Positions 16,382-24,502 are shown, counted from the stretch's first letter. The stretch: DNA of 34,082 nucleotides from Ruminococcus sp. (GCA_030531185.1 JAUNOG010000024.1:1-34082), one strand, 5' to 3'. Numbers and translations are program-made. The notes: a model not told the origin generated them from the sequence alone.

Positions 16382-17061
16382 CTTCTCACCGCCTCGTCGC
16401 CCGCAATCCTGCCGTCCTCAACTGTTATGATCCTGTCGCACTGCAATGCAATCTTTTCGTCGTGGGTGATTATCAGCATTGTCTGTTCGTACAATTTATT
16501 GGACTGTTTCAAAAGCTTGATGATTTCCCTGCTGTTTTTGGAGTCCAGATTACCCGTAGGCTCGTCCGCAAGTATGACCGCGGGAGCGGTAAAAAGCGCT
16601 CTTGCAATGGAAACTCTCTGCTGTTGACCGCCCGAAAGCTGAGAGGGCAGATGCTTTGCTCGTTTTTCCAGACCCATAAGCTCCAGCATTTCCGTTACGC
16701 GCTGCTTGTCGGGCTTTCTGCCGTCCATAGTCAACGGCAGGGTAATGTTTTCCTCCACGTCCAGTACGGGAATAAGATTGTAGAACTGATAGATAAGTCC
16801 CACCTGTCTGCGCCTGAAAACGGCAAGATTTTTCTCGTTCTGCGCAAAAACGTCGCAGCCGTCCACGAAAACCTTGCCCGACGTAGGCTTGTCAACTCCG
16901 CCTATGATATGCAGAAGAGTTGATTTTCCCGAGCCGCTGGGACCCACAATAGCCGTCATCTGTCCCTTGGGAACGGTAAACGAAACGTTATCCAGCGCCT
17001 TGACTTCGTTCTCGCCGCTGCCGTAGGTCTTGCAGAGATTTTGAATTTCAAGTAATTCCAT
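16378..17061 (-). CDS. ABC transporter ATPase, LolD/BceA/MacB class
   Basis: The 227-residue ATPase shows Walker A GPSGSGKST near 36-44, Q-loop in GLIYQFYNLIPVLDVEENI, signature [14 protein letters not shown], Walker B VILADEPTGNLDS and an H-switch in LIITHDE. The YNLIP and EPTGNLD segments are typical of ATPases that pair with FtsX-type permeases. I chose ATG 17061 because GGGGAGG stands just upstream; the in-frame ATG at 17079 would place that site inside the coding region. It is the first gene after a 141-bp gap with operator-like repeats and is coupled by ATGA to the permease. Confidence 0.95.
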   Translation of the reverse strand: MELLEIQNLCKTYGSGENEVKALDNVSFTVPKGQMTAIVGPSGSGKSTLLHIIGGVDKPTSGKVFVDGCDVFAQNEKNLAVFRRRQVGLIYQFYNLIPVLDVEENITLPLTMDGRKPDKQRVTEMLELMGLEKRAKHLPSQLSGGQQQRVSIARALFTAPAVILADEPTGNLDSKNSREIIKLLKQSNKLYEQTMLIITHDEKIALQCDRIITVEDGRIAGDEAVRR

Positions 17062-17085
17062 AATTTCCTCCCCTTTCATACGATA

Positions 17086-17141
17086 ATTATATCATATTTA
17101 AGTGACATCAAAGTGACTTTAAAATTACACTTTAGTCACTT
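17086..17141 (-). promoter_or_regulatory. Operator-like AGTGAC repeats before the ABC genes
   Basis: On the plus strand AGTGAC occurs at 17101-17106 and 17112-17117, exactly 11 bp apart, and AAGTGACT (17111-17118) has its perfect inverse AGTCACTT at 17134-17141. On the minus strand a TATAAT box (17086-17091) lies next to them but no proper -35 is present. This is the expected place and layout for binding by the OmpR-family regulator encoded upstream, giving the ABC genes an inducible internal promoter. Confidence 0.6.
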
Positions 17142-17173
17142 AGAGGTAAGATGTTAGAAATAAAAGGTTAGAA
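17141..17173. repeat. 33-bp dispersed intergenic element, copy A
   Basis: Begins TAGAGGTAAG and contains two GTTAGAA units. It matches 24371-24403 at 30 of 33 positions; all three differences are transitions. It lies in the gap between kinase and ATPase genes, abutting an inverted repeat. Confidence 0.7.
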
Positions 17174-17202
17174 TTTGCGTCCGCATATTTTGCTTGTCTC
17201 TG

Positions 17203-18201
17203 TCAAACTGCCGTTTTATATATTTTCAGTCTGAATACTGCGCCGCTGTCGGAATTTTCCGCCTCGATAATTCCGTCCTGAGACTTTAAAATTCTCTGCG
17301 CAAGCGCAAGTCCTATGCCGTAGCCGTTTGTCTCGGAGGTTTTGTAAAACCGCTCGAAAATATGGGGCAGATCCTTGGGCGCTATACCGTTTCCGCTGTC
17401 GGAGATGATAATTTCCGTATAAAGAGGATTTTCCTCAGCCTTAACCTTGATAATGCCGTTTTCGGGAGTATGCTCCATACAGTTTTTGATGATATTCCCC
17501 ACCGCCTCGCTTGTCCACTTGAAATCTATCTCGGCGCAGGTATTTTCGGGGATATCTATCGAAAGCTCAATGCCTTTAAGCTCCAGAGGTATCTCTATAG
17601 GCTCCGCCGACGAAAGAATAATCTCTCTTACTCCGCATATTTTTCTTTCAAGCTTGACTACTCCCGCGTCGAATTGGGACAGCTTCAGCATATCGTCGAT
17701 AAGCCAGTCGGTACGGCTAAGCAGCTTTGAAAGCTCCCTCACATAACGCGCCGTTTCCTGCCTTGGAAGATTTGGCTTCGCCAGCATTGACAGCACCAAA
17801 TTCATAGTTGTAAAAGGCGTTCTTAGCTGATGTGAAATGTCCGCCATGGAGTCCTTCATCAGTATTTTATCGGAGCGGAGCATAGTATTCTGTCCGCTCA
17901 GTCTTATGGTAAGCTTTCTTATTTCACTTTGCAGTATGCTTAGATCCCCCTCGGAAAAATCGTCCAGCTTTATCTGCTCTCCTCCTGTTAGTATTCTGTC
18001 TATTTCGTTGCACAGATGAGAGATTTTATCGTGACGCGTTTTTTCCGTAAGTAAATATACAGTAAGCAGTATAATTCCCATAGCGAGACATAATGCGCCT
18101 GCGATAATATTAATATAAGCCGCTGCCGCCGAAAAAATCAAGACCGCAGTAATATGCACTATCGTATTGCGCTTGACCTCGGGATTTGTCATTACGTCCA
18201 T
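17203..18201 (-). CDS. Intramembrane-sensing histidine kinase
   Basis: The 332-residue kinase has two membrane segments (about 12-29 and 31-51) with essentially no external loop, then a short cytoplasmic linker, a DHp helix with phospho-acceptor H124 in DISHQLRTPF, and a HATPase domain with N-box NIIKNCMEHTP, DSGNGIAP and GYGIGLALAQ. Lacking an external sensor domain, it belongs to the intramembrane-sensing class, whose BceS-type members are told of peptide antibiotics by a partner ABC permease. That partnership is inferred from the adjacent FtsX-type transporter. Its ATG follows the regulator's TGA directly. A second ATG three codons in is possible. Confidence 0.9.
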   Translation of the reverse strand: MDVMTNPEVKRNTIVHITAVLIFSAAAAYINIIAGALCLAMGIILLTVYLLTEKTRHDKISHLCNEIDRILTGGEQIKLDDFSEGDLSILQSEIRKLTIRLSGQNTMLRSDKILMKDSMADISHQLRTPFTTMNLVLSMLAKPNLPRQETARYVRELSKLLSRTDWLIDDMLKLSQFDAGVVKLERKICGVREIILSSAEPIEIPLELKGIELSIDIPENTCAEIDFKWTSEAVGNIIKNCMEHTPENGIIKVKAEENPLYTEIIISDSGNGIAPKDLPHIFERFYKTSETNGYGIGLALAQRILKSQDGIIEAENSDSGAVFRLKIYKTAV

Positions 18202-18879
18202 TCAGTCACCCGCCTTATAGCCAAGTCCGCGAACAGTCTTTATAATATTTGGGGACTGCGGATCGTCCTCGATCTTTTCACGCAGACGTTTGATGTACAC
18301 CGTAAGCGTGTTGTCGCTTACAAACTCTCCCGAAGCCGCCCACAGCTCGTCAATAAGCCTGTCACGGGACAATAGCTGTCCCTTATTTGTAAGGAATATC
18401 AAAAGCAGGCGATATTCCAGTGCAGACAGGAAAAGTTCCTCTCCGTTTCGGGTAACAAGCCCCTTAGCGGTATCGACGGTAATGCTCCCGCAGGATATGG
18501 ACGCTGAACCTCCGTTTTTATGTCTTATACAGTTTTTTATCCTTGCCACAAGCTCTCTGGGACGAAAAGGCTTTGCAATATAATCGTCCGCACCGATCTC
18601 AAATCCCGCTACTGTACACGACTCGTCGCCCGATGCGGTAAGAAAAATTACAGGCACATCAGACTTCGCTCTTATAGCGGAACACACCGAAAATCCGTTG
18701 CCGTCCTTCAAAGAAATATCAATCAGTATGCAGTCGAACTCTCCTTTTCCGAATTTCTCAAGACCGTCGGTCTGCCCTTCGGCGCACACAACTGAAAAGC
18801 CCTCGTTCTGTAAAAATTCGCCGAGCCGCATTGAAAGCTCCCTTTCGTCGTCAACTACTAAAATTCTGTACACGCTCAT
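18202..18879 (-). CDS. OmpR-family response regulator
   Basis: The 225-residue regulator has a receiver domain (VVDDERE, phospho-acceptor D54 in CILIDISLKDGNG, lysine in IAKPFRPRELV) and a winged-helix domain ending in LTVYIKRLREKIE and TVRGLGYK. It is the partner of the adjoining kinase. I chose ATG 18879, preceded by GAGG, because MSVYRILVVDDE is the natural receiver start; the frame stays open far upstream but lies inside the AraC gene. The start overlaps the AraC stop by four bases (ATGA), so translation is coupled. It probably controls the ABC genes through the AGTGAC repeats at 17101-17141. Confidence 0.93.
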   Translation of the reverse strand: MSVYRILVVDDERELSMRLGEFLQNEGFSVVCAEGQTDGLEKFGKGEFDCILIDISLKDGNGFSVCSAIRAKSDVPVIFLTASGDESCTVAGFEIGADDYIAKPFRPRELVARIKNCIRHKNGGSASISCGSITVDTAKGLVTRNGEELFLSALEYRLLLIFLTNKGQLLSRDRLIDELWAASGEFVSDNTLTVYIKRLREKIEDDPQSPNIIKTVRGLGYKAGD

Positions 18880-19625
18880 TCCTCCTCGATACCCAGTCTG
18901 TTGAAATTGCTGTTTCTGTACTCCCGGGGAGTTACCCCGCAGTATTTTCCGAATGCCGAAATAAAGTGACTTTGAGACGAAAAAGACAGCAGGTCGGCGA
19001 TCTCCGCGCTTGAATACGACGAATACAGCAATAGATTTTTTGCGGCGTCGATTTTCCGCCTGAGTATATATTCCTGAGGAGGACAGCCAACCTCTTTTTT
19101 GAAAAGCTTTGAATAATAGCACTGATTAAGCCCCACAGCTTTAGCCGCCTCCCCTACCGTCAAGCGGCAGTGGAGGTGCGAATAAATATAATCTATGCTC
19201 TGTACGATAGGCTTTGAATAAATTCTTGATTTATGGATATCCTTCATTTTTCTTGCGTAATCCAGACACATTTTGGTTTGAATTTCCACCAGATCGGAGA
19301 CCGTTCTGGTTCTGTCTCCCATACGTATATACTTATCGGACAGCTCATAGGCACGCTTGTGCTCCATACCGCCCTCTATACAAAATCTTGCAAGCATTGC
19401 GGCGGTTATTGTAAAATGATACTTCAAGCTCTGCAAATGGTCGTCGGAAAGCTCTGCCCCTGCCATTTTCTCAAAGGGATTTTGCTTTAAAATTTCTTTG
19501 ACCGCCTCCGTATTTCCCTCCTTGACCGTCTTGTAAAATGCAATTTCATCGCTGTAACTTGCCGTGTCATTTTCTCGTCCCACATATTTTTCCAGTATTT
19601 CAACCTTGCCGTCTTCACTGAACAT
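18876..19625 (-). CDS. AraC-family transcriptional regulator
   Basis: The 249-residue protein has a helical N-terminal domain of about 140 residues with the pattern FYKTVKEGNTEAVKEIL, then LKYHFTITAAMLARFCIEGGM and AYELSDKYI, seen in many uncharacterised clostridial AraC proteins, and a C-terminal double helix-turn-helix domain (about 150-242: LTVGEAAKAVGLNQCYYSKLFKKEVG, then SSAEIADLLSFSSQSHFISAFGKYCGVTPREYR). No sugar-binding cupin is evident. ATG 19625 follows GGAGG; a frame open to 19688 overlaps the promoter. It heads the operon with the two-component system and ABC genes and is divergent from the GH3 gene, so it could regulate either. An AraC gene coupled to a two-component system is unusual. 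Confidence 0.88.
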   Translation of the reverse strand: MFSEDGKVEILEKYVGRENDTASYSDEIAFYKTVKEGNTEAVKEILKQNPFEKMAGAELSDDHLQSLKYHFTITAAMLARFCIEGGMEHKRAYELSDKYIRMGDRTRTVSDLVEIQTKMCLDYARKMKDIHKSRIYSKPIVQSIDYIYSHLHCRLTVGEAAKAVGLNQCYYSKLFKKEVGCPPQEYILRRKIDAAKNLLLYSSYSSAEIADLLSFSSQSHFISAFGKYCGVTPREYRNSNFNRLGIEEE

Positions 19626-19659
19626 AACGATCCTCCAATTCGATTTAAGCGTTAAAAAC

Positions 19660-19688
19660 ATTGTATCATAAATCTGATAAAAAAACAA
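19660..19688 (-). promoter_or_regulatory. Promoter of the AraC-TCS operon
   Basis: On the minus strand TTGTTT (19683-19688) and TACAAT (19660-19665) are 17 bp apart, 35 bp before the AraC start. In the rest of this 156-bp divergent region, the plus strand has a TATAAT at 19720-19725 without a -35 match that could serve GH3 with an activator. Confidence 0.6.
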
Positions 19689-19781
19689 TAGATTTAATAT
19701 ATTTTTGTATCCCTGCGAGTATAATATTATTAAGACAAAACCCCGGACATATAATAAAAATTACGAACAGGAGTGTTAAAT

Positions 19782-22529
19782 ATGGCTCAGATACTGGATT
19801 GGAATAAATACCTTGAAACTGCCGCGCGAACGGTCGCCGAGGGAATTGTAATGGTAAAAAACGATAATAATGCACTGCCCCTTGACAGGTCCCGCGAGGT
19901 CTCGGTATTCGGCAGAATTCAGCTTAACTACTACAAAAGCGGAACAGGCTCGGGCGGAATGGTAAACGTTTCAAAGGTAACGGGAATTATCGACGGACTT
20001 ACCGAATGCGGCGCAAAGCTTAATGAAGAACTGCTCTACGTATACAGAAAATGGGCGGAGGAAAATCCCTTCGACATCGGCGAGGGCTGGGGCGGAGAGC
20101 CTTGGTGCCAGCAGGAAATGCCCCTTGACGACAGTCTTGTAAAGCAGTGCGCGGAAACCTCCGATACCGCTCTGGTAATCATCGGCAGAACCGCGGGAGA
20201 AGAGCAGGACAACAAGCTCACAGAGGGTTCATACCTGCTTACCGCTCTTGAAAAGGATATGCTTGCAAAGGTTAGAAAGCACTTCAAAAAAGTGGCGGTG
20301 CTGCTGAACGTGGGCAACATTATGGATATGAGCTTTGTTGACGAATTCTCCCCCGACGCCGTTCTTTATGTATGGCAGGGCGGAATGACGGGCGGTACGG
20401 GCACAGCGAAAGTCCTGCTGGGTGAGATAAGTCCCTGCGGAAAGCTCCCCGACACCGTTGCGTACAATGTTTCGGATTATCCCTCAGATAAATTTTTCGG
20501 AGATACCGATTGCAACGTTTATGCAGAGGATATCTATGTGGGCTACCGCTACTTTGAGACCTTTGCCAAAGACAAGGTACGCTATCCTTTCGGTTTCGGA
20601 CTTTCCTACACAGACTTCGATATAAGCTGTTCAGCCGCAGAAAAGGACGGCGTCATCACAGTTTCCGCCTCAGTTAAGAATGTAGGAAATCACAGCGGCA
20701 AGGAAGTCGTACAGCTTTACTGCGAAGCTCCGCAGGGCAAGCTGGGCAAGCCCGCAAGAGTTCTCTGCGGATACGAAAAGACCCGCACTCTTGCCCCCGA
20801 CGAAAGCCAGACCCTTGAGATTTCCGTAGATATAAAGTCCCTTGCCTCATACGACGACAGCGGAGTTACGGGAAACCGTTTTGCGTGGGTACTTGAAAAA
20901 GGAGATTATAATTTCTACGCAGGTACAGATGTAAGACGCGCTGAAAATATCTTCACCCACACGTTAGAAAATCAGATATGCGCAGAACAGCTATCGCAGG
21001 CTCTCGCTCCCGTTGAAAAGTTTGAGCGTTTCAAGCCCGCGATAACGGAAGGCGGTTTTGCTCTTACTATGGAAAACGCTCCTCTTTCCGAAGTGGACGA
21101 ACAAAAACGCAGACTTGAAAATCTCCCTGCGGAAATACCGCAGACGGGCGATAAGGGTATTAAGCTTTCCGACGTTGTAAAGGGCGTAAACAGCATTGAC
21201 GAGTTCGTCGCTCAGCTTTCCGACTATGACCTGTCCTGTATTGTGAGAGGAGAGGGTATGTGCAGTCCCAAGGTCACAGCGGGTACTGCGGCGGCATTCG
21301 GCGGAGTTTCCGACAAACTGGCAGAGCTTGAAATCCCCTGCGGCTGCTGTTCGGACGGTCCGTCGGGAATGCGTCTTGACTGCGGTACAAAGGCGTTCAG
21401 CCTCCCCAACGGAACACTTATCGCCTCGACCTTCAACAAACAGCTTGTTACCGAGCTTTTCAGCCTTATGGGACTTGAAATGGCGGCAAACAAGGTAGAA
21501 TGCCTGCTGGGTCCCGGAATGAACATTCACCGTCACCCTCTTAACGGCAGAAACTTTGAGTATTTCTCCGAGGATCCGTTCCTTACGGGTACAATGGCTT
21601 GCGCCGAGCTTGACGGTATGCATTCGGCAGGCGTAACGGGCACGATAAAGCACTTCTGCGGAAATAATCAGGAGACCAACAGACATTTTCTGAATTCCGT
21701 AGTTTCCGAAAGAGCGCTCAGAGAGATTTACCTTAAAGGCTTTGAGATCGCCGTAAAGCAAGGCGGAGCAAAGTCCATAATGACTACCTACGGCAAGGTA
21801 AACGATTTGTGGACGGCAGGCAGCTTCGATCTCAACGGAGAAATTCTCAGAAATCAGTGGGGATACACAGGCTTTACAATGACCGACTGGTGGGCTAACA
21901 TCAACGACCGCGGCAAGGACGCCGACAAGAGCAATTTCGCCGCAATGGTAAGAGCGCACAACGACGTTTATATGGTATGCGCCGACAGCGAAAATCACGA
22001 GGACAATATTATGTCCGCCCTTGAAAACGGAACGCTCAAACGCTGCGAGCTTCAGAGAAACGCCAAGGCAATTCTGTCGTTCCTTATGGAAACAAGAGCA
22101 ATGAAACGCATTATGGGCGAGGATACCTCTGTAGAGATAATAAACCGTCCCGCAGACCCGTCTGATATTGACGCAGAGGACGTTAAATTCTACAAGCTTG
22201 ACAAAACGCTGGAAATCCCTCTTGACGATATTTGCACCGACAGAGGAACATCTTTCAGCTTTGCTCTGGATATTGCAGTTCCGGGCGTGTACAAAGTAAC
22301 CCTCGCCGCCTCGTCAACACAGAGCGAACTTGCGCAGATGCCCGTCACACTGTTCGCCACAGGCACAGCGTACGGAACTATGACTTGGAACGGCACAGAC
22401 GGCAAACCCGTTTCATTCTCCAAGGAAGTCCCTATGTTCTCACGTTTCACCACAATCAAGCTGTATTTCGCGTTAAGCGGACTGAAAATGCACGACATAA
22501 AATTTGAACTGCTGAGAACTCAGATCTGA
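19782..22529 (+). CDS. GH3 beta-glucosidase with inverted domain order
   Basis: The 915-residue enzyme is GH3 with the usual order reversed: the alpha/beta sandwich domain comes first (residues 1-280, beginning TVAEGIVMVKNDNNALPL, with GEEQDNKLTEG and ending in RYPFGFGLSYTDF), then a fibronectin-III-like domain (to about 400), then the TIM barrel (about 460-770), and a final beta-rich domain of about 130 residues. In the barrel are KHFCGNNQETNRH and nucleophile D702 in GFTMTDWW. This rearranged type is known from Ruminococcus albus and Butyrivibrio beta-glucosidases. No signal peptide, so it is cytoplasmic. ATG 19782 follows AGGAG at 19769-19773; a GTG three codons earlier overlaps that site. 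Monocistronic; exact sugar is unknown. Confidence 0.93.
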   Translation: MAQILDWNKYLETAARTVAEGIVMVKNDNNALPLDRSREVSVFGRIQLNYYKSGTGSGGMVNVSKVTGIIDGLTECGAKLNEELLYVYRKWAEENPFDIGEGWGGEPWCQQEMPLDDSLVKQCAETSDTALVIIGRTAGEEQDNKLTEGSYLLTALEKDMLAKVRKHFKKVAVLLNVGNIMDMSFVDEFSPDAVLYVWQGGMTGGTGTAKVLLGEISPCGKLPDTVAYNVSDYPSDKFFGDTDCNVYAEDIYVGYRYFETFAKDKVRYPFGFGLSYTDFDISCSAAEKDGVITVSASVKNVGNHSGKEVVQLYCEAPQGKLGKPARVLCGYEKTRTLAPDESQTLEISVDIKSLASYDDSGVTGNRFAWVLEKGDYNFYAGTDVRRAENIFTHTLENQICAEQLSQALAPVEKFERFKPAITEGGFALTMENAPLSEVDEQKRRLENLPAEIPQTGDKGIKLSDVVKGVNSIDEFVAQLSDYDLSCIVRGEGMCSPKVTAGTAAAFGGVSDKLAELEIPCGCCSDGPSGMRLDCGTKAFSLPNGTLIASTFNKQLVTELFSLMGLEMAANKVECLLGPGMNIHRHPLNGRNFEYFSEDPFLTGTMACAELDGMHSAGVTGTIKHFCGNNQETNRHFLNSVVSERALREIYLKGFEIAVKQGGAKSIMTTYGKVNDLWTAGSFDLNGEILRNQWGYTGFTMTDWWANINDRGKDADKSNFAAMVRAHNDVYMVCADSENHEDNIMSALENGTLKRCELQRNAKAILSFLMETRAMKRIMGEDTSVEIINRPADPSDIDAEDVKFYKLDKTLEIPLDDICTDRGTSFSFALDIAVPGVYKVTLAASSTQSELAQMPVTLFATGTAYGTMTWNGTDGKPVSFSKEVPMFSRFTTIKLYFALSGLKMHDIKFELLRTQI

Positions 22530-22544
22530 TAAAATACAAAGCCA

Positions 22545-22579
22545 AAGCCTGTTACCGCAAGTAATGCGATAACAGGCTT
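22545..22579. terminator. Bidirectional terminator between GH3 and pspA-like gene
   Basis: AAGCCTGTTA pairs perfectly with TAACAGGCTT, extended after one mismatch by CGCA with TGCG around a short loop. The U-run is weak on the plus strand (atatt) but better on the minus strand (TTTGGCTTTGTATTTT). It separates convergent genes. Confidence 0.75.
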
Positions 22580-22613
22580 ATATTAATGTGAGTAAATTTT
22601 TCAGTGTCTTATT

Positions 22614-23231
22614 CTACCCGTCATTCTCCATTTGCTCACGGAGCTTTTCGATCTCTCTTGAAAGCTCGTCGTCCTGAGCGTAGCTTTTTGCCTCAGCGGC
22701 GGCGGACTTGCTGTCCGCTGTGCGTTCAAACTTGTCAAATTCGCTGTCGATATCGGAATTACCGCCCATTTTTCCGTAGGTTATCGCGGCGTCCGCAGCA
22801 GCCTCTCTGCCCTTTAAAAGCTTTAGCTTTGTCTGAAGCTCGTTTATCTCACGAACCATTGAGTTATAGGTTTCTTTCACCTTATCCGCATTCTCCTGAG
22901 CCTCCGCGTGCTTTTGGTCAAGAGCCGCCTTTTTCAGCTCCAGCTCGTGTTTCTTTTTCAGAAAAGTACGGGCGTCCTCCTCGCTGCCTGCCGCCAACGC
23001 CTTTTTAGCCAGACTCTCAAAACGCTCGATCTGTCCCCGACATTCGGTACGTTCTCTGTCAAGCCGTACCTCGATCGACATTAACTCGGCGGCGGATTTC
23101 TTTATTTCCGCAAGCTCTATAGCCCGCTCGGTAAGATACTCATTGATCTTTTCCTCGCTTTTATCGCCTTTTCCTTTTAAATCGGAGAAATTTGAGGACG
23201 CTATATCCTTCATTCTTGAAAAAATACCCAT
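22614..23231 (-). CDS. PspA/IM30-family membrane stress protein
   Basis: The 205-residue protein matches the PspA/IM30 (ESCRT-III-like) family: it begins MGIFSRMKDIASSNF, an amphipathic helix that inserts into stressed membranes, and continues as long coiled-coil helices (about 25-150, with RIEVRLDRERTECRG-like heptads and KKKHELELKKAALDQKH). The C-terminus is a charged tail of alternating Asp/Lys/Ala. Such proteins form scaffolds that keep the membrane from leaking. Its ATG lies nine bases after the upstream gene's stop with GGGG as ribosome binding site, so both are one operon. No pspB/C or liaF-type partner is nearby; the partner here is the Gly/Ser/Arg-rich membrane protein. Confidence 0.82.
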   Translation of the reverse strand: MGIFSRMKDIASSNFSDLKGKGDKSEEKINEYLTERAIELAEIKKSAAELMSIEVRLDRERTECRGQIERFESLAKKALAAGSEEDARTFLKKKHELELKKAALDQKHAEAQENADKVKETYNSMVREINELQTKLKLLKGREAAADAAITYGKMGGNSDIDSEFDKFERTADSKSAAAEAKSYAQDDELSREIEKLREQMENDG

Positions 23232-23240
23232 ATCTGCCCC

Positions 23241-24263
23241 TTACTGCTTATCTTCATATTTTCCTGCAAGACCTTCCACATTGTCGTCGCTGAATTCATT
23301 AAGCGGAGTATTGAGGATATCCTGCGCCGCTTTCATCTGTTCCAGCTTTTTGTCTCTGCGCTTTTCAAGCTGTCTGAACAGTATTATCAGCGCGATAAGC
23401 AAAATTATCGAAACGGCAACTATCCAGCCCTTGCTTCTTTCGACGGTCATAATTCTGTCTCCCGCCTTTTCAAACGCAAGGGAGAAAAATTCATCGTCCT
23501 CATAATCCGAATAATAATAGTGGTCAACATAGTCCAGCAGTATCTCTCTTGCCTCTTCGTCGATGACCGTTTTCGCCGCGTTTCCGACTATACAAAAGGA
23601 AACATATTCAGAATTTCTGTACTCGCAGAATACCAGAAGAATATGTCTCTCGTCGCTGAAAAGCTCCTCATAAAGCTTGTTGCCGAATTCCTCCTGTTTA
23701 TCTTCGGAGTAATAACCGCTGTAATCTCCGTCAAGATTATCGCATATATACAGGTAAGGCTGAACGCCCGTCTGTTTGTAAAATTCTTTCATTCCGCGCT
23801 CTAAAGTGTAGCTGCTGCCTATCCAGCCAAGGTTATCGGTATAATATTCGTCAAGCTCGTTGACCATTGAGCTGTCAAGCTTTGTCCTTTCGACCGTTGA
23901 ACGTGTTATCTCCGAATTTGAACCGCTTGGAGCAGATATCGTAACGATAATGACGCATATCAGTATACCGACTAAAATATTTCTGAATGTGCGGAATACA
24001 AAGCTCAACGGATTAAAGCTCATCATCGGCGCACGGTAGTAAAGATTGTTCCTCGGCTGATGATAAATATGCGGACCTCCGAAAAAGCTCGGACCTCCGT
24101 AAAACATAGGACCTCTGTAGCCCGAATTATTGCTTGAACGTCCGCTGCCAAAGCCGCTGTAACCGCCTCTGGAACGACCGCTGCTTGAATGAGAGCTGAA
24201 CCCTCTGCTGCCGCCGCTGCTGAAACTGCGACCTCCGCCTCCGCCGCGTCCTCCTCTGCCCAT
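23241..24263 (-). CDS. Gly/Ser/Arg-rich membrane protein with TPM-like domain
   Basis: The 340-residue protein begins with a low-complexity basic tail of about 52 residues rich in Gly, Ser and Arg (GRGGRGGGGGRSFSSGG and so on), then a Tyr/Pro/Gly-rich stretch. A membrane segment follows (about 92-112, ILVGILICVIIVTI), then an acidic domain of about 165 residues whose layout (SSYTLERGMKEFYKQTGVQPYLYIC, then ERHILLVFCEYRN, then VSFCIVGNAAKTVID) resembles TPM domains, and a second membrane segment (about 284-304) with a charged tail. TPM-like domains recur next to PspA in Firmicutes, so an envelope-stress role is inferred. GGGGG precedes ATG 24263. The TPM assignment is from pattern only. Confidence 0.7.
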   Translation of the reverse strand: MGRGGRGGGGGRSFSSGGSRGFSSHSSSGRSRGGYSGFGSGRSSNNSGYRGPMFYGGPSFFGGPHIYHQPRNNLYYRAPMMSFNPLSFVFRTFRNILVGILICVIIVTISAPSGSNSEITRSTVERTKLDSSMVNELDEYYTDNLGWIGSSYTLERGMKEFYKQTGVQPYLYICDNLDGDYSGYYSEDKQEEFGNKLYEELFSDERHILLVFCEYRNSEYVSFCIVGNAAKTVIDEEAREILLDYVDHYYYSDYEDDEFFSLAFEKAGDRIMTVERSKGWIVAVSIILLIALIILFRQLEKRRDKKLEQMKAAQDILNTPLNEFSDDNVEGLAGKYEDKQ

Positions 24264-24298
24264 ATATAAGATCCCCCTTTGAATTTCAATACATAATA

Positions 24299-24327
24299 AT
24301 TATACAACAAAATATGTATGGTGTCAA
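24299..24327 (-). promoter_or_regulatory. Strong promoter of the TPM-like/pspA operon
   Basis: On the minus strand TTGACA (24322-24327) and TATAAT (24299-24304) stand 17 bp apart, a perfect consensus sigma-A promoter 35 bp before the gene start. Expression is therefore likely to be housekeeping rather than dependent on a stress sigma factor. Confidence 0.85.
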
Positions 24328-24348
24328 TTAAAAACAATGCAAAGCCCG

Positions 24349-24403
24349 CGGAAATCACTTTTGATTTCCGTAGAGGTAAGACGTTAGAAGTAAGAGGTTA
24401 GAA
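24349..24403. repeat. Hairpin plus 33-bp dispersed element, copy B
   Basis: CGGAAATCA and TGATTTCCG form a perfect 9-bp stem with a CTTT loop (24349-24370). The element TAGAGGTAAG...GTTAGAA (24371-24403) begins at the next base and matches 17141-17173 at 30 of 33 positions. Neither strand has a U-run, so it is not a standard terminator. The remaining gap to 24502 is AT-rich and shows nothing else clear. Confidence 0.65.
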
Positions 24404-24502
24404 CAGGTGCGCGGACAAACACATTTTTTATTTTGTACGTATCTCAGACGCCTTATCTTATTTATTATATCCAATATCTAACTTTTACAGAACAGTCTGC
24501 TT

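Noticed and set aside
17101-17117. AGTGAC direct repeats as PhoP boxes
   Set aside because: The 11-bp spacing is the same but the sequence differs clearly from TTTACA, and the nearest regulator is the other response regulator.
20991-21998. Long open frame of 335 codons on the minus strand opposite GH3
   Set aside because: It lies wholly inside a well-supported GH3 gene, has no ribosome binding site or family resemblance, and its composition is that of a mirror frame of a GC-rich gene.
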